Below are positions 10,811-20,608 of a DNA stretch of 63,795 nt, piece by piece. The DNA comes from Bremia lactucae. Taxonomy: Eukaryota; Oomycota; Peronosporomycetes; Peronosporales; Peronosporaceae. A model generated the notes under the pieces. It saw nothing but the letters and a program-made list of their open reading frames with translations, searched no databases and had not been told where the DNA came from. The translations under genes and the position numbers were made by a program. The DNA is taken from positions 4,665,356 to 4,729,150 of the forward strand of contig NC_090619.1 in the NCBI RefSeq assembly GCF_004359215.1, written 5' to 3'. Position 1 is the stretch's first letter; each line of letters begins with the position of its first letter.

Positions 10811-12711
10811 AAGCGTCTACGGAAACCAACGCAAGAGCTCGCTGCAGCAGCGATGGAAGACAGGCATCATCGTGAGCGTGACCGAGGAGACGAGGGGTAC
10901 AAGCTTTTTCTCCAGCTAGAGAATATAGAGGTCGTCCACAACACGTGAAGAACATCTTCACGCTGTCCGATGCGGAGAATGCGCAACTGCAGCGCGCGAT
11001 TAAAGTCGGCGATCGAGACGACGAAGCAATTAAGGCATTCAGCGACAGAGGCAGCAGAGAGGAACTGCGACGACAATGGAGGAGTGCAGAATGGTCGCGG
11101 CGCTCGTGAGAAGAGCAAGAAGCCGTGGGCGCGGCAAGCGCGGCACATCGAAGCGCGAGCAAGCAGCTGCGCGCCAGGAGGTGCGAGCTGCGAGCGACGA
11201 GGTGGTCAGCGCAGCTCGAAGGGCGCGGAGTGGCAAACGGCGATGCAACAGGAGATCGCCGCGCTTGTGAGCAACGACGTGTGGCGCGTTACGATGCGCA
11301 GCCTGGGCGCGAACGCTCTTCACTCCAAGTGGGTCTTTAAAGACCAAGACGGGAGCCGACGGATGCCCGGCGTCGATTACAGCCTAACCTTTGCCGCTGT
11401 GATGGATATCTCAACGGCAAAGGTCATGCTGGTGCTCGCAGCAATGTGGGTCGTGCGGCCAAGCACGGAGACATCCCGAACGCATTCGTGTGTGCCGAGA
11501 AGAAACCACACCACGACATCTGCTAGCAGGTGCCACGCAGTATGACTGTAACGGAGAGCACTCTGCGCAAGATCCGTGCAACGCATCGAGGCGAGGTCGT
11601 CTTGGAGGTGCGGAGGAACCTGTACGGGCTGAAGCAAGCCGGGCGCCTTTGGAGCCGGTTGCCCCATGCGCGACTCAGCGATGCGGGGTACGTGCGCTAC
11701 GTGTCAGACATGTGTCTCTACTACAAGCGCAACGGCGAAGAGCTGGTCGTTGTCGGCGTCTACGTCGACATTCTGCTGACGACGGGAACGAGCGTCACGG
11801 CGGTCGAGAGCTTCTTCGCGAGTCTGACGTCGCTGTCGATCAAGGATCTCGGCCACGTCCACAAGTTCTTGGGGATGCAAGTGGAACTCGTAATCGACGG
11901 CGCGTACCACATCGACCAGGAGGAGGTAATCAAGGAGCTTCTGCGTGCTATGGGATGAGCGATAGGAACCTGAGAAAGATACCGATTGAAGACGACTGCT
12001 ACGAGGTGGTAGACGACGATTGCTGCTGCTGGCAACGACGAGCGCAGGCGGTCGTGCGATTCTCAACGCGTTCTAGTCGCTTATCGGGAGCCTGCTGTGG
12101 GTCGCGCGGTGCTCGTGGTCGGACATTGTCTTTACCTTTGCAGTGTACAAAGCGAATAGGCAGACGCATGCATCTCGGGTGCTCGCCTAGAAGCTCGCCA
12201 AGCGTGTCGCGCCGTACCTCAAGGCATCGCGACGCTTAAGCTCGATATGGCGCCGACGCGAACGAGTCGCGACGCGCTGCAGCTCGAAGCTTACAGCAAC
12301 GCCGATTTTGCAACCGACAAAGCGGAACGGAAGTCGCTAAAGGTTTGCATCGTGCTCCTCAACGGAATGGCGGTCTCATGGTCCTCAAAGAAGCAGGGCG
12401 GTGTGAGCCTCTTGACGATGGAAGCCGAGTTCGTCGCGGCGTCGGAGGTCGCGCGCAAGCTCATTGGCTTGCACCAGATGCTAAGAGAGGTCGGCATGGC
12501 GCCGGTTGTCCCTATACTGATGTACGTGGGCAACCAGGCAGCCATCAGCCAGATCGAAGGCGAAACCTCCTCCATCAAGGCCAATCGCATCGATGGGCGG
12601 CACAAGTACCTGTGCGACCTCGCTCGACGCGGCATCGTCACGGCGCTGATGATCGCGGACCTGATGACGAAGGCCCTCGACGTATCAAGCTGGTGGCGCT
12701 GTGCAGTTTGA
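10811..12711 (+). pseudogene. GC-rich Ty1/Copia pol remnant (RT and RNase H)
   Basis: RT starts with WQTAMQQEIAALVSNDVW (near 11230), LHSKWVFK, VDYSLTFAAVMDISTAKVML (near 11360). It then runs 11530-11958 with LYGLKQAGRLWSRL, SIKDLGHVHKFLGMQVE and the catalytic region YVDILLTTG, where the second Asp of the usual YVDD is missing. RNase H is at 12247-12711 (YSNADFATD, VSWSSKKQ, TMEAEFVAASEVA, IADLMTKALD). Base composition is visibly more GC-rich than every neighbour. Frameshifts separate the blocks, so it is not active, but individual frames are long, suggesting a younger copy than the AT-rich Copia at 290-1275. Confidence 0.88.
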
Positions 12712-13733
12712 TACGGCTTCAGTAAGAGCACGACGCGGATGAAGAGTCGAAGGAGCGTGAGCGGGCGAGATGGCTGCGTCATAGTACCCGATATGGTAGA
12801 GGCGCGCGGGAGGAGCCCAAGGACGCAAAGGACGTTCAAGCACGTTGGAGGATGGCAAGAGAGAAGAACGGAGTCGCTATCGGGGAGAAATGTTTGAAGT
12901 TGAGGTTGAAGATTGTGAGTTGCGATTAGCGCCAGCCGTCATCCAGTTCACGGATAGCCAGTGCAAGTGGGTAGTAGACAAGTTGGTCGGCAACGATCTG
13001 TATTTGATACGGTTGGAGCACAGACTGTTTGGAGAAAGAGTGGCTTGGAGGCACACAGACAGGAGACAAAGTAATCAAGATATAGAATCTTATCGTCTTC
13101 CTACTGCAACGAGCATACATCCCAACAGTGTCTACCACAAGTTGCCGAGAGGAGTTAGCGGCAACTTTGAGACAGAGCACTTTATTCGAAAAATTTGTGC
13201 GATCGTAACTAGCACACATGAATAATAGTTGATTATTTGTAAAATAGCGTTTTTTCGGGTCCTTACGCAGCTGTCGCATCACGTGACTTGCTGTGCATGG
13301 CTTCAGAGGGTTGCATGGATCATTTCGTTTTTCTACTCTACTCGTGCGGACAAAAAGCGTTGCAAACTACCACAAATTTGTCCGGCAAATTATTGGCAAG
13401 CAACTTGCGTGCAGCCATATTGACGGCAGAGACAATGGCTACATTTGTGATGTCGCTGTCGAAAAATTTGCCGCAAGAGGGGTCGCACGTATACATGATT
13501 AACATACAAATACTGACTCGACTGAAACAAAATAATTGTTCTGGCACCGGAAGAAGATGCAACGAGTGCACGTGGACGACTTTGTACGGTATATTTGTGA
13601 GCAATTCGCACAAGAAGATGCAAAGATTTGACCACCATACTCAATTACAGACATTCTCAACCAGGATGACTGAGTACTTGTGATAAACAGATGACTACAG
13701 GCCGGCTCAATTAATGTGCTCACTAACAGAGGA
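12712..13733 (+). other. Copia 3' region and unidentified sequence
   Basis: GC stays high to about 12900, then falls. An open frame at 12845-13225 (about 126 codons) and overlapping frames at 13229-13683 match no family I recognise. The latter contains the readable text VHVDDFVRYICEQFAQ near 13570. It may be a decayed element inserted behind the Copia copy. Confidence 0.4.
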
Positions 13734-14176
13734 TGTAACGGGGCACTACTGACTTGTACTGCTTCAGTGCAAGTTCATTTCGAACTGCCTCAGTGCGAAT
13801 GGTGCCTCACGTCACTTCACGCACACTAGTACGTGCAGAGGAAGACGCTCTTTAAAACATTTGCTTTAAAGAGGGTTAATTTAAAACTGTATTTAATATA
13901 ATTAAGTTCTTCTGTTTCTATATATTTAATACTAACTTAATTTAAATTAATACAAAACATGAAATAAAGTCTTATCTGTCTCTCTTTTTCCGTGCGTCCA
14001 GCGCTGACTGGACCGCGGACAAAGCAGATGTAATGGTCTATATCTACCAATGGATATTTTTTTCTAAATAATATTACGGAAAATAATATACTCCAAATAT
14101 TCTCTACTACCTTTTAAATAATATATCAAATAAAAACCTTTAAGTATTAATTTCATGTAAGATACACCCGGTTTCA
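13734..14176 (-). repeat. LTR, family D (3' LTR of a minus-strand element)
   Basis: 443 bp, with TGTAACGGGG-type ends in both directions (plus strand TGTAACGGGGCAC...CACCCGGTTTCA). Full-length homologues at 35479-35917 and, reversed, 33457-33908. The polypurine tract on its right side (14177-14190, read on minus) and D pol farther right on the minus strand show it is the 3' LTR of a minus-strand element. It contains nested hairpins such as cttgtactgcttcagtgcaag. Confidence 0.85.
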
Positions 14177-14190
14177 TCACCCCTCCTTAA
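14177..14190 (-). other. Polypurine tract of the D element
   Basis: Reverse complement is TTAAGGAGGGGTGA directly before the LTR. The same tract precedes the LTR at 33457 and flanks the one ending at 35917. It fixes LTR orientation. Confidence 0.7.
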
Positions 14191-14291
14191 ACGACAATCA
14201 CTCTGACTGTCATTAAATAGAGAGGTCACTATAAGAACACTTAATTAAAAACGATGTTTATTGGTCAGAACCATCATTTAAATTCTGTCGC

Positions 14292-15815
14292 ATGGTTAAC
14301 GAGTCCATGCGGTATGCGAATAGTGCGGTGTCTTCGGCTGCGGTTGATGCAGCCGCAGGCGGCGCATTATTGTCTCTTGCTGCAGACGTTCCGTCTGCCG
14401 AAGTATCGTCTTCTTCCACAACTCTAAATGTTGCGGGTGCACGTGATGGATCACCACGTGAAGGCGACCCCTCTTTGGAGGTTGACTATGAGTTCGAGTC
14501 GGACGAAATGGCCGATTTCGGGGAGAACAGAATAGTCGCCTGATCATCGTCAGGCGGCTGACTATGAGCCTTCGAATGGGGGGGCTCTCACCCGGATATA
14601 CGTACTGGTAGCATTCGCTACAGCATGTTCGGTTTTCGACGATGAGGATGATTCCTCATCGCCAGCACCGTCTCCCGTGCCGTCACCCGCACATATTTCT
14701 CTGCATGGTGATAACAATGGCGTTTCCGTAATAAAAGCTTTTGTGGTACCCCTGCATCAGTGGGTATCACTCAGGGGATCGTAGACACTAAAATATCTCA
14801 TCTTACCCCTTAGAAGAAGCCGTGGCTTTTCCTCGAACAGCTAATCAATAGCTTGTCCGAAGAGACTACTCCTCACAATAAATATCCCTTAATTATTGCG
14901 ACAAAGCTACATGGCCTTGATCCCAGCGCGAAGAACTTTCGCGAAGAGGAAGATTTTTTTCTCGATGCTTTCTTAACCATCGATTGTATAGTGGCAACAA
15001 TAAGCGAGATGAAGTCTCGCTTATGCAAGCCTGGAGCGCGTTAATTAGCAATGTCAAAGACATTGGACGCGAAGCCTGGCTTCAAAGACTCAACGCGATT
15101 CGCGTTAAGTTCGAGAAACGAACTCCAACCAGTGCAAGGTATCAGTTACATTGGTTGTTACGTGAGACATGGAAGGCCTGCCTCACGTGGGGCAATTCCT
15201 GTCCGTGTTGTGTTGACGACACAAAGCGAGTAAAAGGGGATGTCTATTCCTTTTTTTCTTCGCCCTGGGGAAGAGCTCGACTCTTTATCGAGATGCGCGA
15301 TGCGATTAACGTTTTGCAATCGATTTACAAGCGCCAGGGGCGCGTGTTTTCCGATGGACCTTCTGATCCATTGGATGGGTCTCGTCCTACTGACGGACGA
15401 GGCCCTCAACGTCAACAACCAGCTGGGAACGAGGCTCTCAGCTGTCGTGTGAAGGTGGATAACCACGCCAGCGAGCAAGATAACTCGTTCGGTACCCCTT
15501 CACATCACAGTGGTTTTGAATACGTTCCACAAGGAAACGTTGATCACCGTGGAACCCACTAATGGTTGTGGCGGAGGAGGGAATATTAGATCCGGCCCAA
15601 GTGTCGGATCTAGAGTCGAAAGTCGACAAACTTGATCACTTCCTCCATGATTTGGGTGAGGGACTTGATCACGAGACGCTGCAGGCTCACTTCATCGATC
15701 GGTTGGAAGACCGTTCGAAGAGTGCGAACTCCATGTTGGAGTACGAACGAAAATTTTACGCTCTTCGTAATAAGCTGTCTTCCGCACATCGCGGTTTCGA
15801 GGATCTTCGGACCCG
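14292..15815 (+). pseudogene. Antisense ORF (aORF) of family D Gypsy element, broken copy
   Basis: Runs opposite to the gag-pol of its own element, between the truncated RNase H and the 3' LTR. The start ATG at 14292 is about 115 bp from the LTR. The N-terminal part is Ala/Ser-rich and acidic, with DPSLEVDYEFESDEMAD (near 14468-14520) before a stop at 14541. Later blocks: SSPAPSPVPS-like low complexity; TTPHNKYPLIIATKLHGLDP (from 14868); KDIGREAWLQRLNAIRVKFE; WGNSCPCC (about 15190-15215), a Cys-rich motif; RGRVFSDGPSD; then a frame at 15562-15815 with VSDLESKVDKLDHFLHDLGE, heptad-like and probably coiled coil. Four D-family copies exist in the window. No known domain recognised. Frameshifts make this copy a pseudogene. 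Confidence 0.6.
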
Positions 15816-18497
15816 GCATTGCATTAACGCACAGCCGATTGCGAAACCGCTGTCGTCACAGAACACATGGAATGGTATGTCTTGGTCTGCAATCGCCCAT
15901 CTTAGGGATTGCATTAATCTTTGCTTGATACCCTCAAACAACCGCTAACAATCAGCATTCCACAACAATTTCTCGTATTTTCAAGAGACGAGAGAGATGA
16001 ACTGTCATCTCGGCATAATTGCGGGAGTACTTGTGCAAGTACGCCGCTAATCCAAGGAGCTTTCTAAGTCCGTTGACATCGGCTGGAACTGGCCAGTCGG
16101 TGATTGCCTTGATCTTTTCGGGGTCAAGGCGCACGCCGTGTTTTCCGACGATGCACCCAAGAAATGTTAATTCGCTTGCAGCGAATATACACTTCTTGAG
16201 ATCTGCGTACAACTTATGTTTTCGCAGAAGTGTAAGAACCTGACGAACGTGAGTTTTATGAACTTCCACGTCCGTCATACCGTCCATGGCCCGGCTATGG
16301 ACGAATACATCGTCAAAGTAACTCGGTGCGAATTCCCGCACCGGTCTCAACAGATTTGTTCCACATCTGTTGAATGCTGCAGGGGCGGTACTAAGCCCCT
16401 GAGGCATCACTAGCCATTCCCAGAGCATCCCACTGGGGGTGCTTACTGCTGTGTACGGGATGTCCCGCTCACGCATAAGGATCTGATAAAATTCATCCAT
16501 CCGATCCATAAACGGAAGGATGGTACTCTTAGACATTCCATCTATGATTACGTCTTTTATAAGTATCGGCGTTGGAGCCGGTACCGTTGCAGCATTCAGT
16601 GTTTGAATGCGTGCACTATCCGCCACCCTCCTGTGGCCTTTCTCACACAGACGGTCGGAGAGCTATGTGGGGAGGTTGACTTCCTCACATGGCCCGCTTT
16701 TAATCCATCGATAAAGAATTTATCAATCGCAAGTACTTGTTTACGACGAAGTGGCCACTGCTTCATGACATATTACTTCGAGCCCGGTTTAAGCTCGATC
16801 TCATCTCGAGTGCCTTTGTACTAAGGGAACTCGCATGGAACTGTTTCAGGAAATACATATTCAGAATCCAATCAATCCTTGTATAAAGGATTTGTCTTAA
16901 GTGACTCCCAGGATTGATTAGTATATCTCTTAATCCGAGTCTTACATCGAGGACACTTTCGTCCATCGATGAGCTGCTGAGAACCCGTTTGTTCTCTGCA
17001 AAAATTACCGCTGACCGAATATCGGGTACGGATTCGTCCTCTGTGACGAGTACGCAGTATCTGTTTGATTCTATCACTAAGCAGATCTCTCAAGAACGGC
17101 TTGGGTTCTAGGGTTGGTAATTGAGTTATCTCCGAAGTTAACTTCGGAGGCGCATACAGATCAAGAGTATAAGCGCCTACTCTTGATCCGTCATAAACCA
17201 AGACATTCAATGTCTCAGTTTTTTCCTGGGATACATCCACAGGCTGCCGAGGGATCATCCCTCGGGATGCTGAAGTCTAGTCACTTCAGCATTAACTATT
17301 TAAGGAGATTTCTCCTCAAGTACGTGGGGACTTATTCCCTCAACGTCTTCCGACTAGGATTCCGCTATTTCAGTCAGGTCCTCTACGGTCGACTCTCTAC
17401 TCGACTTAGGAAGTGAGGCTATCGCACTCACTTGTAGGACATCCACACGCTTGTGAACGCTCCAAGACGTTCATCAGATGACCAACTGGTGAACAAGCGG
17501 CAGACATCTTTACGGATCGATGCTGCCAGCTCATTCTTGGCTTATAATTTAATCTGAGCCAAGGTAAACCTAGGATGACAACAAACTTGTCATACAAATT
17601 CAGTATGATGAAATTATCATCGTACTGTTAATCTTTTAACGTGTAGTGAAATTTCACTACGCCTTTCATTACTTTTATCGATGCGTCTGTCGCTAGACGC
17701 CCAGTCATCCTCGTTGGAGGGATACCGCGCTCAACATATTTGAGCCTACGACCCTCTAGCGACTGGCGCCGAATAAAGTTTTTCGTCGTTACAGTCCACT
17801 AAGGCTCTAAGCGACAAATCATCTGTCACTTTTAATCTCAAGGTGATGAAGAATACCTCATCGCCAGGTGCCGATACACATAATGTTTGTGTGTCTGGAG
17901 CAACTTTCTTCAAAAGATTTGCAAATTCTCTTGAGGTTGCTGGATCAGTAGGGCGTTGCGCCCCTACAGACCCGGACCGTTTTTTGGTGGTCCGCCTTGC
18001 TGTTGCGATTTCACGACAACGTCGGACCCGTGACCGTTGCCCCTTTTGTCATTTGGTCCATACTTACGTTCAGTACCACTCGGTACTGAGCAATGGGCAC
18101 TTTACTCATGAGAGTCGTGGTCTAACTTTTGACAGCGATTGCATTTCTGCAATCGCTTATTGTTCAAAAAGCGAGGTTTCTCGCTTTCGACATAAGAGAG
18201 GTCCATAGGTTCTGGACCTATAAGCTCGTGTCGTCTTGGAGGACAATACGATGACGAGCTAGCTTGAGCCCGTCTCAAGCTAAAGTCCACATGTTCCCGC
18301 TACGAATATTGCTTTTTCAAGCGTATGTAGTTCCAAGCGGGACAGGTGGGTCTTTACGGGACCATCCATAAGACCGTGATCAACGTGTGTTCATGAACTG
18401 GGTTAATTGTGATACAACTCGCTAAAAGTCGTATGTGCTGAGCATAAGCGTGAACATCTCACTTGCTTTGCTTGAGTTTGAGAAGCTCTGATCGAGC
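15816..18497 (-). pseudogene. Family D Gypsy gag-pol, minus strand, truncated
   Basis: Read right to left: gag end with QAQASSSSYCPPRRHEL and the knuckle CNRCQKLDHDSHE (18102-18290, last Cys lost to a stop); protease region 17640-17930; linker 16870-17600 (PWLRLNYKPRMSWQHRSVKM, APPKLTSEITQLPTLEPK). The RT frame 15952-16626 has TPILIKDVIIDGMSKSTI, VSTPSGMLWEWLVMPQGLS, SYFDDVFVHSR (catalytic YFDD intact) and FLGCIVGKHGVRLDPEKIKA. It ends in RNase H at FAIGCALMQ, fused to the aORF. The rest of RNase H and integrase is absent. It lacks its 5' LTR and the start of gag. Confidence 0.88.
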
Positions 18498-18767
18498 TCA
18501 GAACACGAATCGGGACCAACTCCATCTCCAACAACAATTTTTGCACTGACGAAACACAAACTTGATGTCGTAAGGAAAACAGACTTCATAACATAAAATT
18601 TTGAACCTTTTTACTATCATCTTTAACAGCGAACGTGTAGTAAATGGTTACCCCTTCTTACGTAAGCTGTTTTTCAATATGCTAATGGACGCTATATTTT
18701 GCACAATCTTTGATGTTTTAAATCGTTGCGTCTATTACAATTTTAATAGTATTTATTGCAATACTTC

Positions 18768-20428
18768 TTACGACCACCAAAAGCTGACTGAAAAGCTCGT
18801 CGAAAGCGACTTGACATAATGCCAATATTTTGGTGGAATGTAGAGCATTTCGCCTTCGCGCAGAACACACTCGACGTATCGAGCAGACCGAAACTTGGGG
18901 AAGCACACGTTGTCTGGCGTTTCTACATGCACTGAGCTCGTGTTGGCTAATAATCCAGCTACTGGATAAAGCTTGTCGCTTTCTTCTGGCGCGTAAAGTC
19001 GAATGTACTTGGAACCGACAACCTGGCACAAAAGGTTGTCTTTGGGATCATAATGCAACGGCGACACGGTGTCTCTAGGACCAAACCAACTATTGATGGT
19101 AATGTCCTCGTTATCATTGTCGTCGTCCGTCCGCTGCAAAGTGCAGAAGTCAGGAACCATGATGTCCCGCCCCAGAGCTGGAATCTATCACAATTTCTCA
19201 AAAGTATTCTTTAATAACACCATAAAATATTTTTCTTCGTACCTGGTCAAAAAGACAATGTTGTGCCAAATACCCCACCCTTTCATTAGAAAGCGAGGTT
19301 TTTGCTTCGCTAGCACTAGCAAACGCTTTATCTTGTTCAATCGATGGAATGATATATTCGTCCAAAAATCCATTCAAAGTCATGAGCTTCTGGTCCCAGT
19401 CATCTCCTAAGTAGCTTGACCCCACCTTACATTAAGATTTTGAGCTATTCTACAGCCAAATCCCAGCGACTGTATTTATAACTGCTCGTACCTCAACTGG
19501 CACCGTACGGAACCCTGCGACTCGACGAAGATACGCGACATCTTTCCATGCTCGTGCTGGTCCAGCTACACGCCCTAATGCTGGCCAGAACTCCATCCCG
19601 CCCGTAATAATCACTGGCTCACTAACCACACTCATTAGACTTTGTTGATACCCTTGGATTTTATACCATCGCACTTTTGGAGCATGGCATTGCGTCGAAA
19701 GTCTTCGAGTGTTGGCATTTGAATTCGTCGCACAGTACACAACTCTGTCTGCTCCTGAATTTTGTTACCACATCCTTCGATCGCCAAGTGAGGTCTCTAC
19801 AAGGTCTTTTTTCAGTCTTAAGCTACAAATGGACGGATCAAACTATTATGTACCTCTACATTATGTACTTCCTGTTATTATTTAACATGAGATGCGTTTC
19901 TTTGAGTCTACACGCAATAAGTGACGCACCGAGATGGTTGCCTGCAATTGCGATTCTACGTTTACAATAAGTGCGTGCGTCTCTAGAGGTGCAAACGGCC
20001 CGGCCATGATGAGGCACTTTAAAGAAAAGTTAGATTAGAATGATGTGTGTTAAAGAAAGTAAGAGATTGAGATATAAAGCACCAAGTCAAGCGTCTTTAG
20101 GCACTCAGTTAGCTGCTGGTGGTGGAGCATACAGCGTGCACAGAGTATACTGGCGATGCCAAAGGACTGGCGCCACACTGGTTGTACATCTTTCCAGCTT
20201 CCAGAATGTAGCTTGTCCCACGTGCGCTCGTACGCGGCGCTAGCAAGCGTCTGAACAAGCTTTATGTCCTGGGTATTTGCTGCTTGCTCTAGCAAATCCG
20301 CAATTGCGAAGCCTCTAGCATCTCGAAGATCTTCCAAGGGCACGATTAGCTACTAGAATACTTGAGATAAATGCAGCCGTGGTACACTTACGCTGTAGAA
20401 AGAGTGGAGTGATTCTCAACGACTCCAT
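18768..20428 (-). CDS. KDM8: JmjC-domain hydroxylase, KDM8/JMJD5 family (7 exons)
   Basis: My exon model, joined on the minus strand: 20428-20392, 20312-20083, 20016-19930, 19796-19675, 19621-19492, 19425-19243, 19184-18768. All six introns are GT-AG, 53-133 nt, mostly with CTAAT/CTAAC-like branch sites. The frame stays open and gives 401 residues, close to human KDM8 (416). N-terminal helical part: [19 protein letters not shown]. Cupin_8/JmjC part: [59 protein letters not shown]. Fe(II) ligands His307, Asp309 and His385 (PPKYWHYV) and a 2-oxoglutarate Lys in GSKYIRLY are present. It ends SFSVSFWWS, the family signature. Expected to be a 2-oxoglutarate-dependent oxygenase of nucleus/cytosol; substrate not deducible here. 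The first two exons and the 19796-19675 exon start are the least certain. Confidence 0.93.
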
Positions 20429-20438
20429 TACGCCTACT

Positions 20439-20448
20439 CAATTAGTGA
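20439..20448 (-). promoter_or_regulatory. Inr-like box upstream of KDM8
   Basis: TCACTAATTG on the minus strand, about 10 nt before the proposed ATG. It resembles the oomycete initiator core (pyrimidine-rich TCA.TYY). Similar boxes precede the other two host genes. Confidence 0.4.
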
Positions 20449-20608
20449 CACTTTATTTAGCTAGTTTAAGAGCAACTCGACTTCTCTTACATTGTAACCA
20501 AACGTACCTAAAAAAGCGTTACGCATGCTTGAAGTTTCGGACGCCGCTCGCCTTTTTACGAAATAAGGCTCAAATTGAAAAGCTAGGTATAGGGTTGCTG
20601 TTTAAGTT

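Noticed and set aside
12845..13225. 126-codon frame behind the GC-rich Copia
   Set aside because: No family resemblance; could be Copia 3' non-coding DNA open by chance because of high GC.
13229..13723. Several overlapping open frames on both strands (considered as recombinase or transposase)
   Set aside because: No catalytic motif or terminal inverted repeats could be identified; left as unidentified.
14177..15815. Reading the LTR at 13734 in the plus direction and the downstream frame as an ordinary gag of a separate element
   Set aside because: No TGG-type PBS follows 14176; instead there is a reversed polypurine tract. The zinc-knuckle gag and PBS are found on the other strand in all D copies.
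18830..20243. Plus-strand open frames across the KDM8 locus
   Set aside because: They are antisense shadows of conserved JmjC exons.
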